Positions 1 to 11,084 are shown, counted from the first letter of the stretch. The stretch is 64,000 nucleotides of DNA from Phymorhynchus buccinoides (GCA_017654935.2 CM065699.1:22171751-22235750), one strand, 5' to 3'. Program-made: numbers and translations. Notes: generated from the sequence alone by a model not told the origin.

Positions 1-479
1 AATTTTCTATTATTAGTCCTGCAGTGTTGAATAAATATTTTGTCGGTACTGTTCCTTGTTTTGTCAAAATCTGATATTGTGAATAAGTCATGTACATTTA
101 GGTCATCTACACTATTAAATATTTTATAAGTTTGAATTAGGTCACCCCTAATTCTCCTTGCCTAATTCTTCTCTTTGGGGCCCACAATCATTTAATTGAT
201 CATTCTGGCACCCTCATGAAAAAACAGGGTGGTCGGTCCCATTTGATAAAGGGCCTAAGCTGCTGCATGGACATAAAGGGGTGTTTAGGTTTTAGTGACC
301 CAGCCAGCTCGTGCCTGCTGATTGGGTTTGAGCGTGATGCCTCGTCCTGGAAACAGCTAGGGTGTTGAGGGAGTGGGGGAGGCTGATGGGTTTATTGATG
401 ATTCACCTGCACTGCTGACACACTGTGGGTGACAGCAGTGAAGGAGCAGAGGTCGTCCTGCCTCAATGTGTACAATTAC
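1..479. other. Left flank, no gene seen
   Basis: AT-rich non-coding sequence. No exon of the GDAP1-type gene that begins at 1233 could be recognised here or in 1058-1232, so its first coding exon must lie outside the window to the left. Confidence 0.5.
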
Positions 480-1057
480 TTCTAAATAAAGAAGTTGGTC
501 ACTACCACAGAAGACGAAGAAGAGATCATTCCACTCCCTGGTGGTACTTGGGAGGAATGCGTTGCATAGGTATTTTGTGCAGCATTGTATTTGTAATTGT
601 TTGAATTGAAGGCTGTGGCCATGCCGTTGCCGAGGAGGAAGAGACTCCAGCTTGGCTTGGAGGCTGGGGCAGTGCACAGCACTGGTGCTGATCTTGTGCA
701 GCAAGGAGAGACTGGTCCTCTGCCATCTGCTCTCCAATGATTCCCAGCCCAGGTTTTCCAGCATGGTGTTTACACTGGACATTGGCCTGAACTGGCTGAG
801 CACAAAGCGCGCTGTTCTGTGCTGGACTGCTTCCAGCCTTCCAATGTTCTCCTCCGTGTATGGATCCCAGACAGAGCACGCATACTTGAGCAAGGGACGT
901 ACAAAGGCTTAGTAAGCTCATTCCTTGATGCTGGTGCTGCCGATCTTAAACTCCGCCTGAGGAATCCTAAGGTCTTATTTGCCTTGGCGCAGATGTTGTT
1001 TATGTGGCTGTCCTCATGCCGGCGGCTCACTGAACGGGCACTGGCTGACCAGGTCAT
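480..1057 (-). mobile_element. Non-LTR retrotransposon reverse-transcriptase C-terminal fragment
   Basis: On the minus strand two reading frames, joined by a frame change near 900, give the typical C-terminal end of a LINE ORF2. From 1030 to about 900 one reads HEDSHINNICAKANKTLGFL, then from about 893 one reads YACSVWDPYTEENIGRLEAV followed by QHRTARFVL. This is the standard thumb-region signature of Jockey/CR1-like elements. The fragment has no catalytic core and carries frameshifts, so it is a dead 5'-truncated copy. The end near 480 is approximate. Clade assignment would need a database comparison. Confidence 0.8.
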
Positions 1058-1232
1058 TGATTTATAAATGTAAACTTTGTTTTAAGTGTTATGCGCAAGT
1101 TTTTCGCCGATTGATGATTAATTGCCACAAAAGTAGCCCTTTCGACTACTACGATTACGAAACAGAAAAAATAACCTGTTCCATGCAGGTGTCATTGTGT
1201 ACACATAATGACATATATGTATGTGTTTTCAG

Positions 1233-1425
1233 GTTGCAGTTACACTGAGGGAAAAGGAGGTGAAGTATGAGCCAGTCATAATCAACCTGCGCGCTGCGGA
1301 GCACCTTGAGGCGTGGTACATGCGCATGAACCCCTCAGGAGCGGTTCCCACTCTGCAGGACGGCGACAAAATCATCAAGGAAAGTGCAACCATCATCGAC
1401 TATGTAGATAAAGAATTTCCTTCAG
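1233..1425 (+). CDS. GDAP1: GDAP1 copy A, exon 2 (GST N-terminal fold)
   Basis: The acceptor is TTTTCAG at 1232; the exon starts VAVTLREKEVKYEPVIINL and ends in KEFPS plus one base before GTAGGA. It is 193 bases long, entering in phase 0 and leaving after one base of a codon. It encodes beta-alpha-beta elements of the thioredoxin-like half, including the conserved Val-Pro after NPSGA. Confidence 0.88.
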
Positions 1426-4400
1426 GTAGGACATGTCATGTGCAGGGCTCCCACTCGTCCCACAAAACAAGGGGTCCCAGGGACTCCTTCACTTACACTA
1501 TGGTTACAGTATAGAGGGTCCTAGAGGTGGGATAGAGGGTCCCAGTGCCATTGCGAATGCTAAAAAGACATTTTCTGGTGCATCCCTGGGACCCTCGGCA
1601 CATTCTTTTAGAGGGTCCTTTAGAATTGTAGTACTTCATAGACCCCCCAAATGGGGGTCCCTGGGAGCCCTGCATGTGTGTATATGGGATAGGAAGGGGG
1701 GGGGGGGCAGGTGTGGGGGGGGGGGGGGGGGTGTGAGGTACGGTGGTACAGTAGGGTAAAGATGTGTGTGTATGCGCATATACTGTGTATGTTCGTATCT
1801 GTCTGTGTGTGCGTGTGAATGTGTGGACACATGATCAGTTGATTCTGTAAAGTGTGCATTAGAATTCAGTTACATGAACAGTGTGTGCATGATTAAAATG
1901 GGTTTAGTTCATATCATCTCTTATGTGGGTTATACATTTTGTACTTTCCCCCTCTAATTCTTAGCATATATATGTGACTGTATTCAAGTTGTCTTTGTCA
2001 GTTGTGCAAAAACAAAAGGTATAATAAAGTACAGTTTACTTTACCATGTTTTATTAATTATATTGACTTTTGCACCTAGATTGCTTCATTTGTGATGGTT
2101 TGATCTGAGAGTGAAAGAGTCAAACATTTGTTCCTGTATTTCTGTGTGTGATAACAGACAATAAACTAGTACCTAACTTGCTCTTGTGTTGATAGGGCAG
2201 GTGGGGGTCAATGCATCTATGGGTCCCATCGGCACCTTTGAGTGGGTTTTTTTCAATTTCATTTGTAAAAATGTGTTGATTTTGCGCTTAGCTTGCTTCA
2301 TCAGTAGTGGTTTGATCTGAGATAGTGAAACAGCTGTTTCTGTATATCGTCTGTGAAATTCAAAAACCTCATATCTCAATTTTTTTTTAGATAGATACAT
2401 AGTCAGCTCTCTCATTTTTCCCGCCACCTTCCACCAAAAGCTTGTATCTCTAACGACTTTCTATATGGGGTAAATGAGGTTGCGAAAATAGAAGAAAAAC
2501 TCAAATTCAGATCTAGTTAAAAACCTCATATCTTTTCAAGTCCAAACATTTTTTTTTTCAAAGTCATTTTAGCAAAATGCAGGACTATACTCGCAATGTC
2601 TTGAACAACAAATTCATCATAGTTAATCAATTGTGGTCAACGCGGTTAATTTTTAAAACATTTTTTGTCTCCATTTTTCTCAAAACTACCAAAATTGAGA
2701 TACAAGGTTTTTGAATTTCACCGACAATATATATTTCTCTCTGTGTGCTACCAGACAGTAAACTAGTACCTGACCTGAGCACAGAGATGGGCAGAGAGGT
2801 GTCCAAATGGCGCAGGGTGCTGGCCCAAGTTGAACCAGGGGTCATCACCTACGGTATTGCATGCCACCCCGACCTGTCTGTGTCTGGCTTCAAAATACCT
2901 GCCAGCCAGCAGAAGAGCCAAACTGGTCAGTGGGTCACAGTTTAGTGTTTGTCAGTGACATTGTCAGCTAATTATAAGCGTGCCAATCTACTACCGTAAT
3001 TGTTGGCTTATGTAAAGTATAAAACAGAACAATGTAATTTTTTTAACTGCACTTAATTAGAGTTCTAATGGCAAATGTCTGAAATGAATAACTTGCTTAC
3101 AGTATCAATGATCATAGAGGTGTCGTTTCTGTGGATTTTAACTTAAGCATAAAGGTTTAATTTGATTTTTTTTTTTAAAGTATTGGTGTTGGTATTTAGT
3201 ATATTCTAGTCACAGAGACTTATCTCTGTGAAATTCGGGCTGCTCTCCCCTGGAGAGCACGTTGGGGCAGGGCCTACAGGGGGGGGGGGGGGGATGCACA
3301 GGATGAGGGGGGGGGGGACACACTTGGAAAACCTAGCTATCAATCTGGCAAAGTGTCACCACTTGCTAAGTACTGAAAAAGAACATTAACCCTTTCACCG
3401 CCATTTTAGCACCGCATGTCACTAAAAGGCATCAAATCAGGACCTGTTATCCAAAGACCCTATTTTCTTTATTTTGGGAGGTAAGGATAGGCCTAATGTA
3501 TATATATATATATATATGTCACAGAGGAATTCGCAATATTGCAGATATTTTATTTTCTCTACCCAGTTAAGTTTAAAGGTATTTTTTGGCTGAAAAATGG
3601 CTGGCGGCGAAAGGGTTAATCACACCTTACCATTTTTTCCCCCATGGCTTTCATCTTCACTGAGCTAGTCACCACAATTACAAATCAAGTGTGGCAATCA
3701 AATTTTGTGCCTGTTTCTATCTATTTGTGTCTTATCTGCTGTAACTGTAAGCGCCTTCTCTGTAACCTAAATACAATTCCTTTTATATAGCTATAGTGTC
3801 CTATAGGACAAATATTGTGATGCACTGTACTTGTCACAGTCTTCACTTGCTATACTGCCATTGCTAATAACTATTAACAGAACTGATTTGGCTTGACAAT
3901 TTTTTGCAGATAATAATATAATAATTTGTATTTACATATCGCCGTCCGCATGCAAAAGAGACGTAACTCAGAATTGGTCACCTTCGATGTGTTGGACTTA
4001 CCAGTTGATCTAGACAAGCTGCATCATCTAACAAAGCTGTAAAACAACAATTTGCAAAGATAAAACACCGATGGTGACGCTAAAGGAACAAAAAATGACG
4101 TTATGTGGCCTGAAATGACCAAAATATTGAATTTCCATTCCTCATGTGAAGTGACGTCATTCGACTTACGTCTGTATTGCATGCGGGCGGCGATATAATC
4201 CATTGAAAATGCTCTATGTGCTTTACAATGACAAGGAAGGTACAGTGGAACCTCCTTTATAAGACCTTCAAAAATCATCCAAAATGAGGTCTTATAAGGG
4301 AGGGGTCTTATAACTAATAAGGGAAATACTTTTAGTACTTACAAAGAAGGGCAATGTCTCAAGAGAAGGTCTTATATGGAAGGGAGTCTTATAATGGGAA

Positions 4401-5006
4401 GTCTTATAAAGGAGGTTCCACTGTATTGAAATAAAAACAAATCATCAAAATTTGCGACAAGTAATAACAGCACAAAAAGAACATCACGAAAAGAAGATAA
4501 ACTTGATTATGGTGATGATGATGTTTGGGGGAGAATTGAAGAGAACAGTGCAATGGTGATGATGGTGTTTTTGTGTTATGGTGAAGAGATTATAAATTTC
4601 CTTTAACTTTCTCTTTCTAGCCACTTCTGTGTTTAAGTTTTTAGAGCTGATTTGAATTTTATTTCCATAAAAAAGAAACAACACAAAATTAAGTTTTGTT
4701 ATAATAATGATAATAATAATAATAATAATAATAGTACATTTATATAGCGCTTTACCTCAGATGAGCCCAAAGCGCTTTACAATCAATTTTTCATCAACAA
4801 AGGGACAACAAAAACAGCATTCAAGAATGACGCCAACCAGCAACAACACATATACAAAGCAACTCTCTCTCTCTCTCTAACACACACACATTTAACGACA
4901 CCGACTCGTTCATCCCCCATTCAGTAAGCCACAGCAACCGAGCCGCATGGACTGACCACATACACCAACACACATACACAAACACCCTCACACACAACAT
5001 ACGCAC

Positions 5007-5037
<31 letters not shown>

Positions 5038-5088
5038 TGCGTGCACACACAACCCACAAAACCAAAACACACACAAGCACACATGCAT

Positions 5089-5125
<37 letters not shown>

Positions 5126-7074
5126 ACAAAACACAGCACAAACCTCTTATTCAATTTATAATTGTTTGGTCTTTCAGAACTCCTTGCCGACAATTCGATC
5201 ATGTCGAAAAAAATGGAGCAGCTGGCAGGCGAGCACCCCGACCTGCGTGAGGCGTACATGGCGAAAGCTGGGGTTTTCGTGAAGCGCTCGGAGGAGTGGA
5301 GGAGGGAGAATGTGGTCAAAGCCCTGGACGAACTGGAAACCGTTTTGGACCAGGTGGAGCAACAGCTGAAGAAGGTGGAGGCAGGTGAGACTGACAGGGG
5401 GAAGAAAGTGTGTGTGTTGTTCTCTTGTATTGCTTGCAGATCATATGGTGAGGAAATGAGTGGCAGTGAGGAAACAAGTTAAGGTCTAATGTCAGCTTTT
5501 TTGTGATTAACCCTCTGGGCATGACGTAAAAGTTAAAAGCGTAAGCTAAAAGACAGGCGTAAAATTGAAGACTGCAGAAACGTCAACCGGTACTTCTTAT
5601 TTTCACTTTTCATCTCTCATACAAACATTTGACTGGGAAACCTATACACGTTTAGAAAGAAGAAAGCTTGAATTTTGCAATGAAAGTAAAGAAAACAACT
5701 TGCCTTGAATATGGTGACAGCAGTAATCCAGTAAAGCACTTTCACAGTGGCTGCAGCTTTTTCACACACAAAATTGCAAACCGGTCGATAAAATGGCTAG
5801 ATTCAGACAGCAGGAAGTTGTACGAGTGCTACAAGCTTTCTGATTGGTTAGCTGTATTCGCTTATTGGATTGGCTAACGTTCAGCGCGAAATATGAACTG
5901 AGCCGAATTGAGCCCCGATCGGGGCCCATCGTGCTCGTCCGGGGGAGCCCCGATCGGGGCTCATCATGCCCAGAGGGTTAAGATTGTGGAAGATGTTGGA
6001 AAACAAAGAAGTCTTTTTTAAACTTTTGTTCAAGTTAAAAAACAAAAACAAACTGAGTAAAAGTATTTTTTCTAACAAAAGACTCACAAATGCACAAGGT
6101 ATTTCTGTCACTTCCCATGTGTTCTCTGGTGCAGTTAAAAAGTCTTATTTTTTTAAGAGCTGTGGAATTAATTTCTTCTAGTGTGACGGAAAGTTAAATA
6201 TTCTTTTATGATGTCATTAAACGTCTATTTTTTTCTGAAAGTTGAAGGCTTCATTACTTCTTCAGGTAAAGATACATAATTAAATGTCTTTGTTTTAAGT
6301 CTTCATGGTTTAAACTGCTTCCTTCTCAGGAAGGAAATCCTTTTTTTGAAAAATCGGTACAGACTGAAATCCGTTTTTTGAAAAATGTCAACAACTAAAA
6401 TATAATAAAAACAGGGACAAAAATGGCTTTGCGGTAAGCGGAAACCCGATTGCCGCACAGAAACGGGTTTCGGTTTTGCTTTAACGGAAGCGGAAGTGCT
6501 TGCTGGTCCGTGTCCTGCCAAGTGTAAACCCCTGTAGCTAGCACATTTTCCTGTTGACCAAGAGTTTCAAGAGGTGAAACCCCAATATGCCCCACCGGGG
6601 ACCTAGGCAGCCCCTGGACCCCTGCCCCATTTCCTTTTTTTGAAAATCGTCAGGTTTAACCCTTGAGTCTTAGATAAGCGTTCTTAATTCATGTTCTAAT
6701 GTGAGAGATGAAATTCAAAAGGTTTTCTTAAAAATAAATTGTTCCTTGTTGTTGCAGACCCTTCCAAAGAGCTGTGGTTTTGCGGGCAGCAGTTCACCGC
6801 CGCTGACATCATTCTCTGTGTCCTGCTGGGACACCTGCAACTGACAGGGCTGTCTGAGCGCTACCATGGCGCCGAGAAACGCCCCCGTCTGCACGCCTAC
6901 TGGGAGCAGGCCAGGAAACGCCCCTCCATAAACCGCCACTGCCTCAAATGGGCCAGAGACTTCATGAAACAGAAACTGATCAAGGGAGCTAAAGTGGCCC
7001 TGCCTGTGATGGGAGGTCTGCTGGCTCTGGGGCTGGCCGCTGGTCTGGCCTTTATCTTTGCACAGAGAAAATGA
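1233..7074 (+). CDS. GDAP1: GDAP1-type mitochondrial outer-membrane GST-fold protein, copy A (first exon outside window)
   Basis: Coding exons at 1233-1425, 2755-2925, 5178-5384 and 6758-7074 join cleanly: every intron is GT-AG and sits after the first base of a codon (G|AC or G|AA). The joined frame starts in the GST N-terminal thioredoxin-like fold, with the cis-proline segment PSGAVPTLQDGD and KESATIIDYVD. It continues through the GST C-terminal helical domain (EHPDLREAY, LDQVEQQLKKVEA, WFCGQQFTAADI) and ends in a hydrophobic helix of about 17 residues (GGLLALGLAAGLAFIF) plus a short basic tail AQRK. That tail-anchor architecture is characteristic of GDAP1, which inserts in the mitochondrial outer membrane and influences fission and peroxisome/mitochondria dynamics in vertebrates. 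The exon with the start codon is not in the window. The gene is tail-to-tail with copy B at 16131-22326. Function in this organism is inferred from the family. Confidence 0.9.
1443..1672. mobile_element. hAT-like MITE
   Basis: The ends CAGGGCTCCCA and TGGGAGCCCTG are inverted copies, and the interior is also largely self-complementary (GGGTCCCAGGGA, GGACCCTC). CAGGG...CCCTG ends resemble hAT transposons. The flanks (gtcatgtg / catgtgtg) are similar but do not form a clean 8-base duplication, so the superfamily is tentative. It begins only 17 bases after the exon 2 donor. Confidence 0.55.
1693..1850. repeat. Poly-G runs and GT-rich low-complexity sequence
   Basis: Two G runs (near 1697-1707 and 1716-1730) are followed by a GT-rich stretch to about 1830. 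Confidence 0.8.
2151..2180 (+). repeat. Relic copy of the GDAP1-A exon 3 start with its acceptor
   Basis: The stretch GTGTGATAACAGACAATAAA followed by CTAGTACCTAAC matches the real exon 3 edge at 2742-2774 (GTGTGCTACCAGACAGTAAA followed by CTAGTACCTGAC) with four or so differences. It keeps an AG at the same place but then diverges, so it is a partial duplicate lying about 590 bases upstream of the true site. Confidence 0.65.
2343..2730. mobile_element. Inverted-repeat element (unclassified MITE)
   Basis: The end CTGTGAAATTCAAAAACCTC near 2350 (continuing ATATCTCAATTTT) is the near-complement of AAAATTGAGATACAAGG near 2692 (continuing TTTTTGAATTTCACCG). The right end finishes about 25 bases before the exon 3 acceptor. 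No target duplication could be defined. Confidence 0.55.
2755..2925 (+). CDS. GDAP1: GDAP1 copy A, exon 3
   Basis: 171 bases between TGCTACCAG and the donor G|GTCAGT. It encodes DSKLVPDLSTEMGREVSKW and ends SQQKSQT, the linker and first helices of the GST C-terminal domain, including a Cys-His-Pro (ACHPDLSVSG) that matches the CILHPELTVD-type segment of GDAP1 proteins. Confidence 0.85.
3190..3380 (-). mobile_element. Truncated tRNA-derived SINE, tail part only
   Basis: On the minus strand this carries the central and tail modules seen in the longer SINE copies at 17625, 27925 and 41226: CCCGAATTTCACAGAG, the terminal hairpin CACAGAG...CTCTGTGACTA, and a tail of TACCAATACC type. The tRNA-like head is missing, and the inner part contains two poly-G runs (3282-3293 and 3307-3317). 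Confidence 0.7.
3386..3619. mobile_element. TTAA-flanked MITE (piggyBac-like), copy 1
   Basis: Flanked by TTAA at 3386-3389 and 3616-3619, with ends CCCTTTCACCGCCA and TGGCGGCGAAAGGG. The interior shares ACTAAAAGGCATCAAAT, a GTCACAGAGGAATTC-type block and CTCTACCCAG with four other copies in the window. TTAA duplication and CCC-initial ends are typical of piggyBac elements. It contains an (AT)n run at about 3500-3518. Confidence 0.8.
3907..4240 (-). mobile_element. LINE 3'-tail fragment interrupted by an inverted-repeat insert (3937-4197)
   Basis: The outer parts (AATAATATAATAATTTGTATTTACA and AATGCTCTATGTGCTTTACAA) match the tail of a LINE like those near 4697, 23690 and 61500. Between them an element with ends ATCGCCGTCCGCATGCAA and TTGCATGCGGGCGGCGAT sits between TA dinucleotides, so a short MITE appears to have landed in an older tail. 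Confidence 0.5.
4241..4425. mobile_element. pogo/Tigger-like MITE
   Basis: TA target sites flank CAGTGGAACCTCCTTTATAA...TTATAAAGGAGGTTCCACTG. The CAGT start and TA duplication are features of the pogo/Tigger group of Tc1/mariner transposons. The interior carries several further GTCTTATA motifs in both orientations and no coding capacity. Confidence 0.75.
4697..4790 (-). mobile_element. LINE/SINE 3'-tail fragment with (ATT)n
   Basis: Read on the minus strand: AAAGCGCTTTGGGCTCATCT, then AAAGCGCTATATAAATGTAC, then an ATT repeat. The same tail ends the LINE fragment at 61498-61860 and stands alone at 23690-23765. Confidence 0.6.
4862..5126. repeat. CT and CA microsatellites
   Basis: A (CT)n run lies near 4862-4880 and interrupted (CA)n runs near 5010-5034 and 5091-5124, ending about 50 bases upstream of the exon 4 acceptor. 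Confidence 0.9.
5178..5384 (+). CDS. GDAP1: GDAP1 copy A, exon 4 (GST C-terminal helices)
   Basis: 207 bases from GGTCTTTCAG to the donor GCAG|GTGAGA. It encodes ELLADNSIMSKKMEQLAGEH and the conserved PDLREAY, RENVVKALDELETVLDQVE segments. These correspond to the long helices and alpha-loop of GDAP1, including the LDQVE motif preceding the last exon. Confidence 0.88.
5507..5981. mobile_element. TTAA-flanked element, second family
   Basis: TTAA at 5507-5510 and 5978-5981 flank ends CCCTCTGGGCATGA and TCATGCCCAGAGGG. Inside the right part lie two copies of the palindrome GAGCCCCGATCGGGGC (near 5911 and 5946). The end sequence differs from the CCCTTTCACCGCCA family, so it is a separate piggyBac-like group. 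The insertion lies in intron 4. Confidence 0.75.
6758..7074 (+). CDS. GDAP1: GDAP1 copy A, last exon with tail anchor
   Basis: The acceptor is TTGTTGCAG; 317 bases end in TGA at 7072-7074. It encodes DPSKELWFCGQQFTAADI, a GLSERYHGAEKRPRLHAYW segment, the amphipathic stretch KQKLIKGAKVALPVMGG and the membrane anchor with terminal AQRK. The last 20 or so coding bases (CTTTGCACAGAGAAAATGAA) are the founder sequence of the minisatellite that follows. Confidence 0.92.
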
Positions 7075-9765
7075 AGCGCTTTGTCTTGGCCGAGAGAAAG
7101 TGAACTGCTTTGTCTTGGCCGAGAGAAAGTGTAGTGCTTTGTTTTCGCATAGGGAAAGGGATATGATTTGTCTTTGCACAGTTAAATGAAACTCTTTGTC
7201 TTTGCACAGAGAAAATGAAATGCTTCGTTTTCGCACAAAGAAATGAGGCACTTTGTTTTTGTGCAGATACTGTGACATGCTTTGTCTTTGCACAGATAAA
7301 TGAAACTCTTTGTCTTTGAGCAGAGAAAATGAAATACTTTGTTTTCACCCAAAGAAATGAGGCAATTTGTCTTTGAGCAGAGAAAGTGAAATGCTTTGTC
7401 TGCGCACAGAGAAATGAGGCACTTTGTCTTTGCTCAGAGACTTGAGGCACTTTGTCTTTGCTCAGAGAAATGACACTTTGTCTTTGCACAGAGAAATGAC
7501 ACTTTGTCTTTGCACAGAGAAATGAGGCACCTTGTCTTTGTTCAGAGAAATGAGGCACTTTGTCTTTGCTCAGAGAAATGAGGCACTTTGTCTTTGCTCA
7601 GAGAAATGAGGCACTTTGTCTTTGCTCAGAGAAATGAGGCACTTTGTCTTTGCTCAGAGAAATGAGGCACTTTGTCTTTGCACAGAGAAATGAGGCACTT
7701 TGTCTTTGCACAGAGAAATGAGGCACTTTGTCTTTGCACAGAGAAATGAGGCACTTTGTCTTTGCTCAGAGAAATGAGGCACTTTGTCTTTGCACAGAGA
7801 AATGAGGCACTTTGTCTTTGCTCAGAGAAATGAGGCACTTTGTCTTTGCTCAGAGAAATGAGACACTTTGTCTTTGCTCAGAGAAATGAGGCACTTTGTC
7901 TTTGCACAGAGAAAAAGAGGCACTTTGTTTTTGCACAGAGAAAATTAAATGCTTTGTTTTCGCGCAGGGAAATGAGGCTCTTTGTCCTTACACAGAAAAA
8001 AAGTGATAATTATGCTTCGTCTTTGCTCAGAGAAAGGGATATGCTTTGTCTTTGCACAAGGAAATGAGGCACTTTGTCTTTGCACAGAGAAAATGAAATG
8101 CTTTATTTGTCTTTGCACAGAGAAAGTGAAGTGCATTCTTTGTTTCTGCTCAGAGACTGCTTTGTTTGTCTTCGCACAGTCAAAGAGAAGTGCTTTGTCT
8201 TTGCACAGAGAAAATGAAATGCTTTATTTGTCTTTGCACAGAGAAAGTGAAGTGCATTCTTTGTTTCTGCTCAGAGACTGCTTTGTTTGTCTTCGCACAG
8301 TCAAAGAGAAGTGCTTTGTCTTTGCACAGAGAAAATGAAATGCTTTATTTGTCTTTGCACAGAGAAAGTGAAGTGCATTCTTTGTTTCTGCTCAGAGACT
8401 GCTTTGTTTGTCTTCGCACAGTCAAAGAGAAGTGCTTTGTCTTTGCACAGAGAAAATGAAATGCTTTATTTGTCTTTGCACAGAGAAAGTGAAGTGCATT
8501 CTTTGTTTCTGCTCAGAGACTGCTTTGTTTGTCTTCGCATAGTCAAAGAGAAGTGCTTTGTCTTTGCACAGAGAAAATGAAATGCTTTATTTGTCTTTGC
8601 ACAGAGAAAGTGAAGTGCATTCTTTGTTTCGCACACTCAAAGAGAAGTGCTTTGTCATTGCACAGAGAAAGTGATGTGCATTGTATGTTTGTGCACAGAG
8701 AAAGTGAAGTGCTTTGTCTTTGCACAGAGAAAGTGAAGTGCTTAGTTTGTCTTTGCACAGAGAAAGTGAAGTGCTTGTATGTCTGCACAGAGAAAGTGAA
8801 GTGCTTTGTATGTTTTTTTGGCAAAGAGAAAGTGAAGTGCTTAGTTTGTCTTCTCACAGAGAAATGAAGCACTTTGTCTCTGCACAGAGAAAATTATATG
8901 CTTTGTCTTCGCACAGAGAAAGTGAAGTGCTTTGTCTCTGTGCAATGAAAGGGATATGCTTTGTCTTCGCACACAAAAATGAGTCACTTTGTCTTTGTGC
9001 ACTTGAGGCACTTTGTTTTTGCACAGAGAAAGGGATATGCTTTGTCTTCGCTCAGAGAAAATATAGTGCTTTGTTTGTCTTGCATAGAGGGCTTTGTTTG
9101 TCTTGCACAGAGAAAGTGAAGTGCTTTGTTTGTCTTTACACAGAGTAACAGAAATGCTTTGCTTGTTTTTGCACTGAGAAAGTGAATTGCATTGTTTGTC
9201 TTTGCACAGAGAAAGTGAATTGCATTGTTTGTTTTTGCACTGAGAAAGTGAAGTGGTTTGTTTTGTCTTTGCACAGAGAAAGTGAATTGCATTGTTTGTC
9301 TTTGCACAAAGAAAGTGAATTGCATTGTTTGTTTTTGCACTGAGAAGTGAAGTGGTTTGTTTGTCTTTGCACAGAGAAAATGAATTGCATTGTTTGTCTT
9401 TGCACAGAGAAAGTGAATTGCATTGTTTCTTTGCACAGAGAAAGTGAATTGCATTGTTTGTCTTTGCACAGAGAAAGTGAATTGCATTGTTTGTCTTTGC
9501 ACAGAGAAAGTGAAGTGCTTTGTTTGTCTTGCACAGAGAAGTGAAGTGGTTTGCTTGTCTTTGCACAGAGAAAGTGAAGTGCTTTGTTTGTATTGCACAG
9601 AGAAAGTGAAGTGCTTTGTTTGTCTTGCACAGAGAACATATGTCTGTGTTTGTCTTGGCACAAAGTGAAGTGCTTTGTTTGTCCTTTCCACGGAAAAGGT
9701 GAAGTGCTTTGTTTGTGCTCCGTGGAAATGAAGTGCTTTGTTTGTCTTTGCATTCCTTCTTTGTC
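7060..9765 (+). repeat. Minisatellite seeded by the GDAP1-A stop-codon region
   Basis: About 85-90 degenerate units of 28-33 bases, core TTTGCACAGAGAAA(A/G)TGAA followed by GYGCTTTGT. The first unit is the end of the coding sequence itself (Phe-Ala-Gln-Arg-Lys-stop). Three zones are visible: nearly uniform 28-base units (7430-7910) with GCTCAGAGAAATGAGGCACT; a higher-order repeat of 121 bases (about 8085-8630, four and a half copies); and a zone with TGAATTGCATTGTTTG units (9170-9500). The units would lie in the 3' untranslated region of the mRNA. Each also looks like a weak 3' splice site (pyrimidine-rich stretch, then GCACAG|A). Confidence 0.92.
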
Positions 9766-10281
9766 TTTCAGAAGAAAAAATAAGAATGAAGAATCTTTTC
9801 ACGCCAATAATGATATTAGACAGCGAAATAATAACAGCGCTGCTCACAGTTGAAGAGCATTTTGTCTGCAGTGGAGCAGACAATACTACTAGTCAGGAAC
9901 TTGGCAATGATTTGCTTTTGCTTGAGGATACAAAATAATTTCTATATATAGATCTTAGCGGATAAGCATCAGATGTAGCTTTTAGAAATGTATTGTATTT
10001 GTAATGTAGCATTATGGTGTGGATGCTCATGCATGCATTTAGACTCAGATAATGTTTGTAATTGTATTTCTTTACGTATATCATTATGTAATGACCGTGT
10101 ACGCTTAAAACATTGCAAAGGAAAGCCAACTTAAACTCTGTATGCTTTTTATTGGTATATAAAATGTGTACTGGATCATGGCAGTTTAGCATAGATAGAT
10201 AATCAGGACCAGACAGCCCTGAAAGCATTAAGCACATCTCGCTTCGCAGCTGCTTGGAAACTATTTCAAATGTGACTGACA

Positions 10282-10287
10282 AATAAA
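10282..10287 (+). terminator. Candidate polyadenylation signal for GDAP1 copy A
   Basis: AATAAA, the first one noticed downstream of the array on the plus strand. If used, the 3' untranslated region would exceed 3 kb and include the whole minisatellite. It may be fortuitous. Confidence 0.25.
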
Positions 10288-10455
10288 CAAGCCAAGACAC
10301 TTTGTGCAAAGCATCTAGTTATACCTACGATGAATCTCACTTGACCACTTACATGGATGGTTGTTCTAATAGATCTAATCTCTTTTTATTTTTTATTGAT
10401 CGGTTATTTAAATGGATACATTATTCTAGTGTTTTATTTAACGCAGCTAGTTTCA

Positions 10456-10693
10456 ACTCTTCTAGCACCATTGGCGAATGTATTCGCCCAGTACATCACT
10501 CTTCACTCCCACCAAATGCAAAGGCATTCACTGCCAAGTACCCTGCCATGTGTTTGTCTATTTTTAGAGCTTATGTCAGTGCTTTTTCCGTTAACGCATG
10601 CGCACTTCAAAAAAATAGCTACCCCTCTCTTGTCGGTTGAGATGCAACGGACAACTGAGAACGTCAAAAAAACTCATGGCGCTAGAAGAGTTT
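10456..10693. mobile_element. MITE with CTCTTCTAGC ends, copy 1
   Basis: Ends AACTCTTCTAGCACCAT and ATGGCGCTAGAAGAGTTT are inverted repeats. The interior shares GGCGAATGTATTCGCCCA, CACTCCCACCAAATGCAAAG and GAGATGCAACGGACAAC with copies at 17304, 42448 and 62690. The ends abut TTAA in some copies. Confidence 0.7.
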
Positions 10694-11084
10694 AAGGGTT
10701 GGTTTAGCTCTTACTGACAGTCCACTGATTCCAATTTTTTTTAAAGGAGTCAGATCCTAACAAAATAACTGCTATTAGAAATATGTTGAATTGTGTTTCA
10801 TTACTTTGTAGTTTATTCACTTGGTTAGTCACTCCTATAATGTGCAATGTTATTACGGTTCGGTAGTTTAATTTAACGTCTTTTCACCAATAGTGATATT
10901 AGACACAAAAAAAGAACCAAAAACGTATTAATAATTAACAAAACTAATGCATAAAATACAAAAATTTCTAGTAACAAGGCGTAATTTTTTTTAATTATTA
11001 ATGTTATTATTTGCCTTTAGAATGTGTAAAAATGTTTCTATAATTTCTTTTCTTTTTTTTACTGTGAATTCTCATGGCATGACG

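Noticed and set aside
8841..9883. Minus-strand open frames of 200-300 residues
   Set aside because: Antisense of the GDAP1-A 3' minisatellite.
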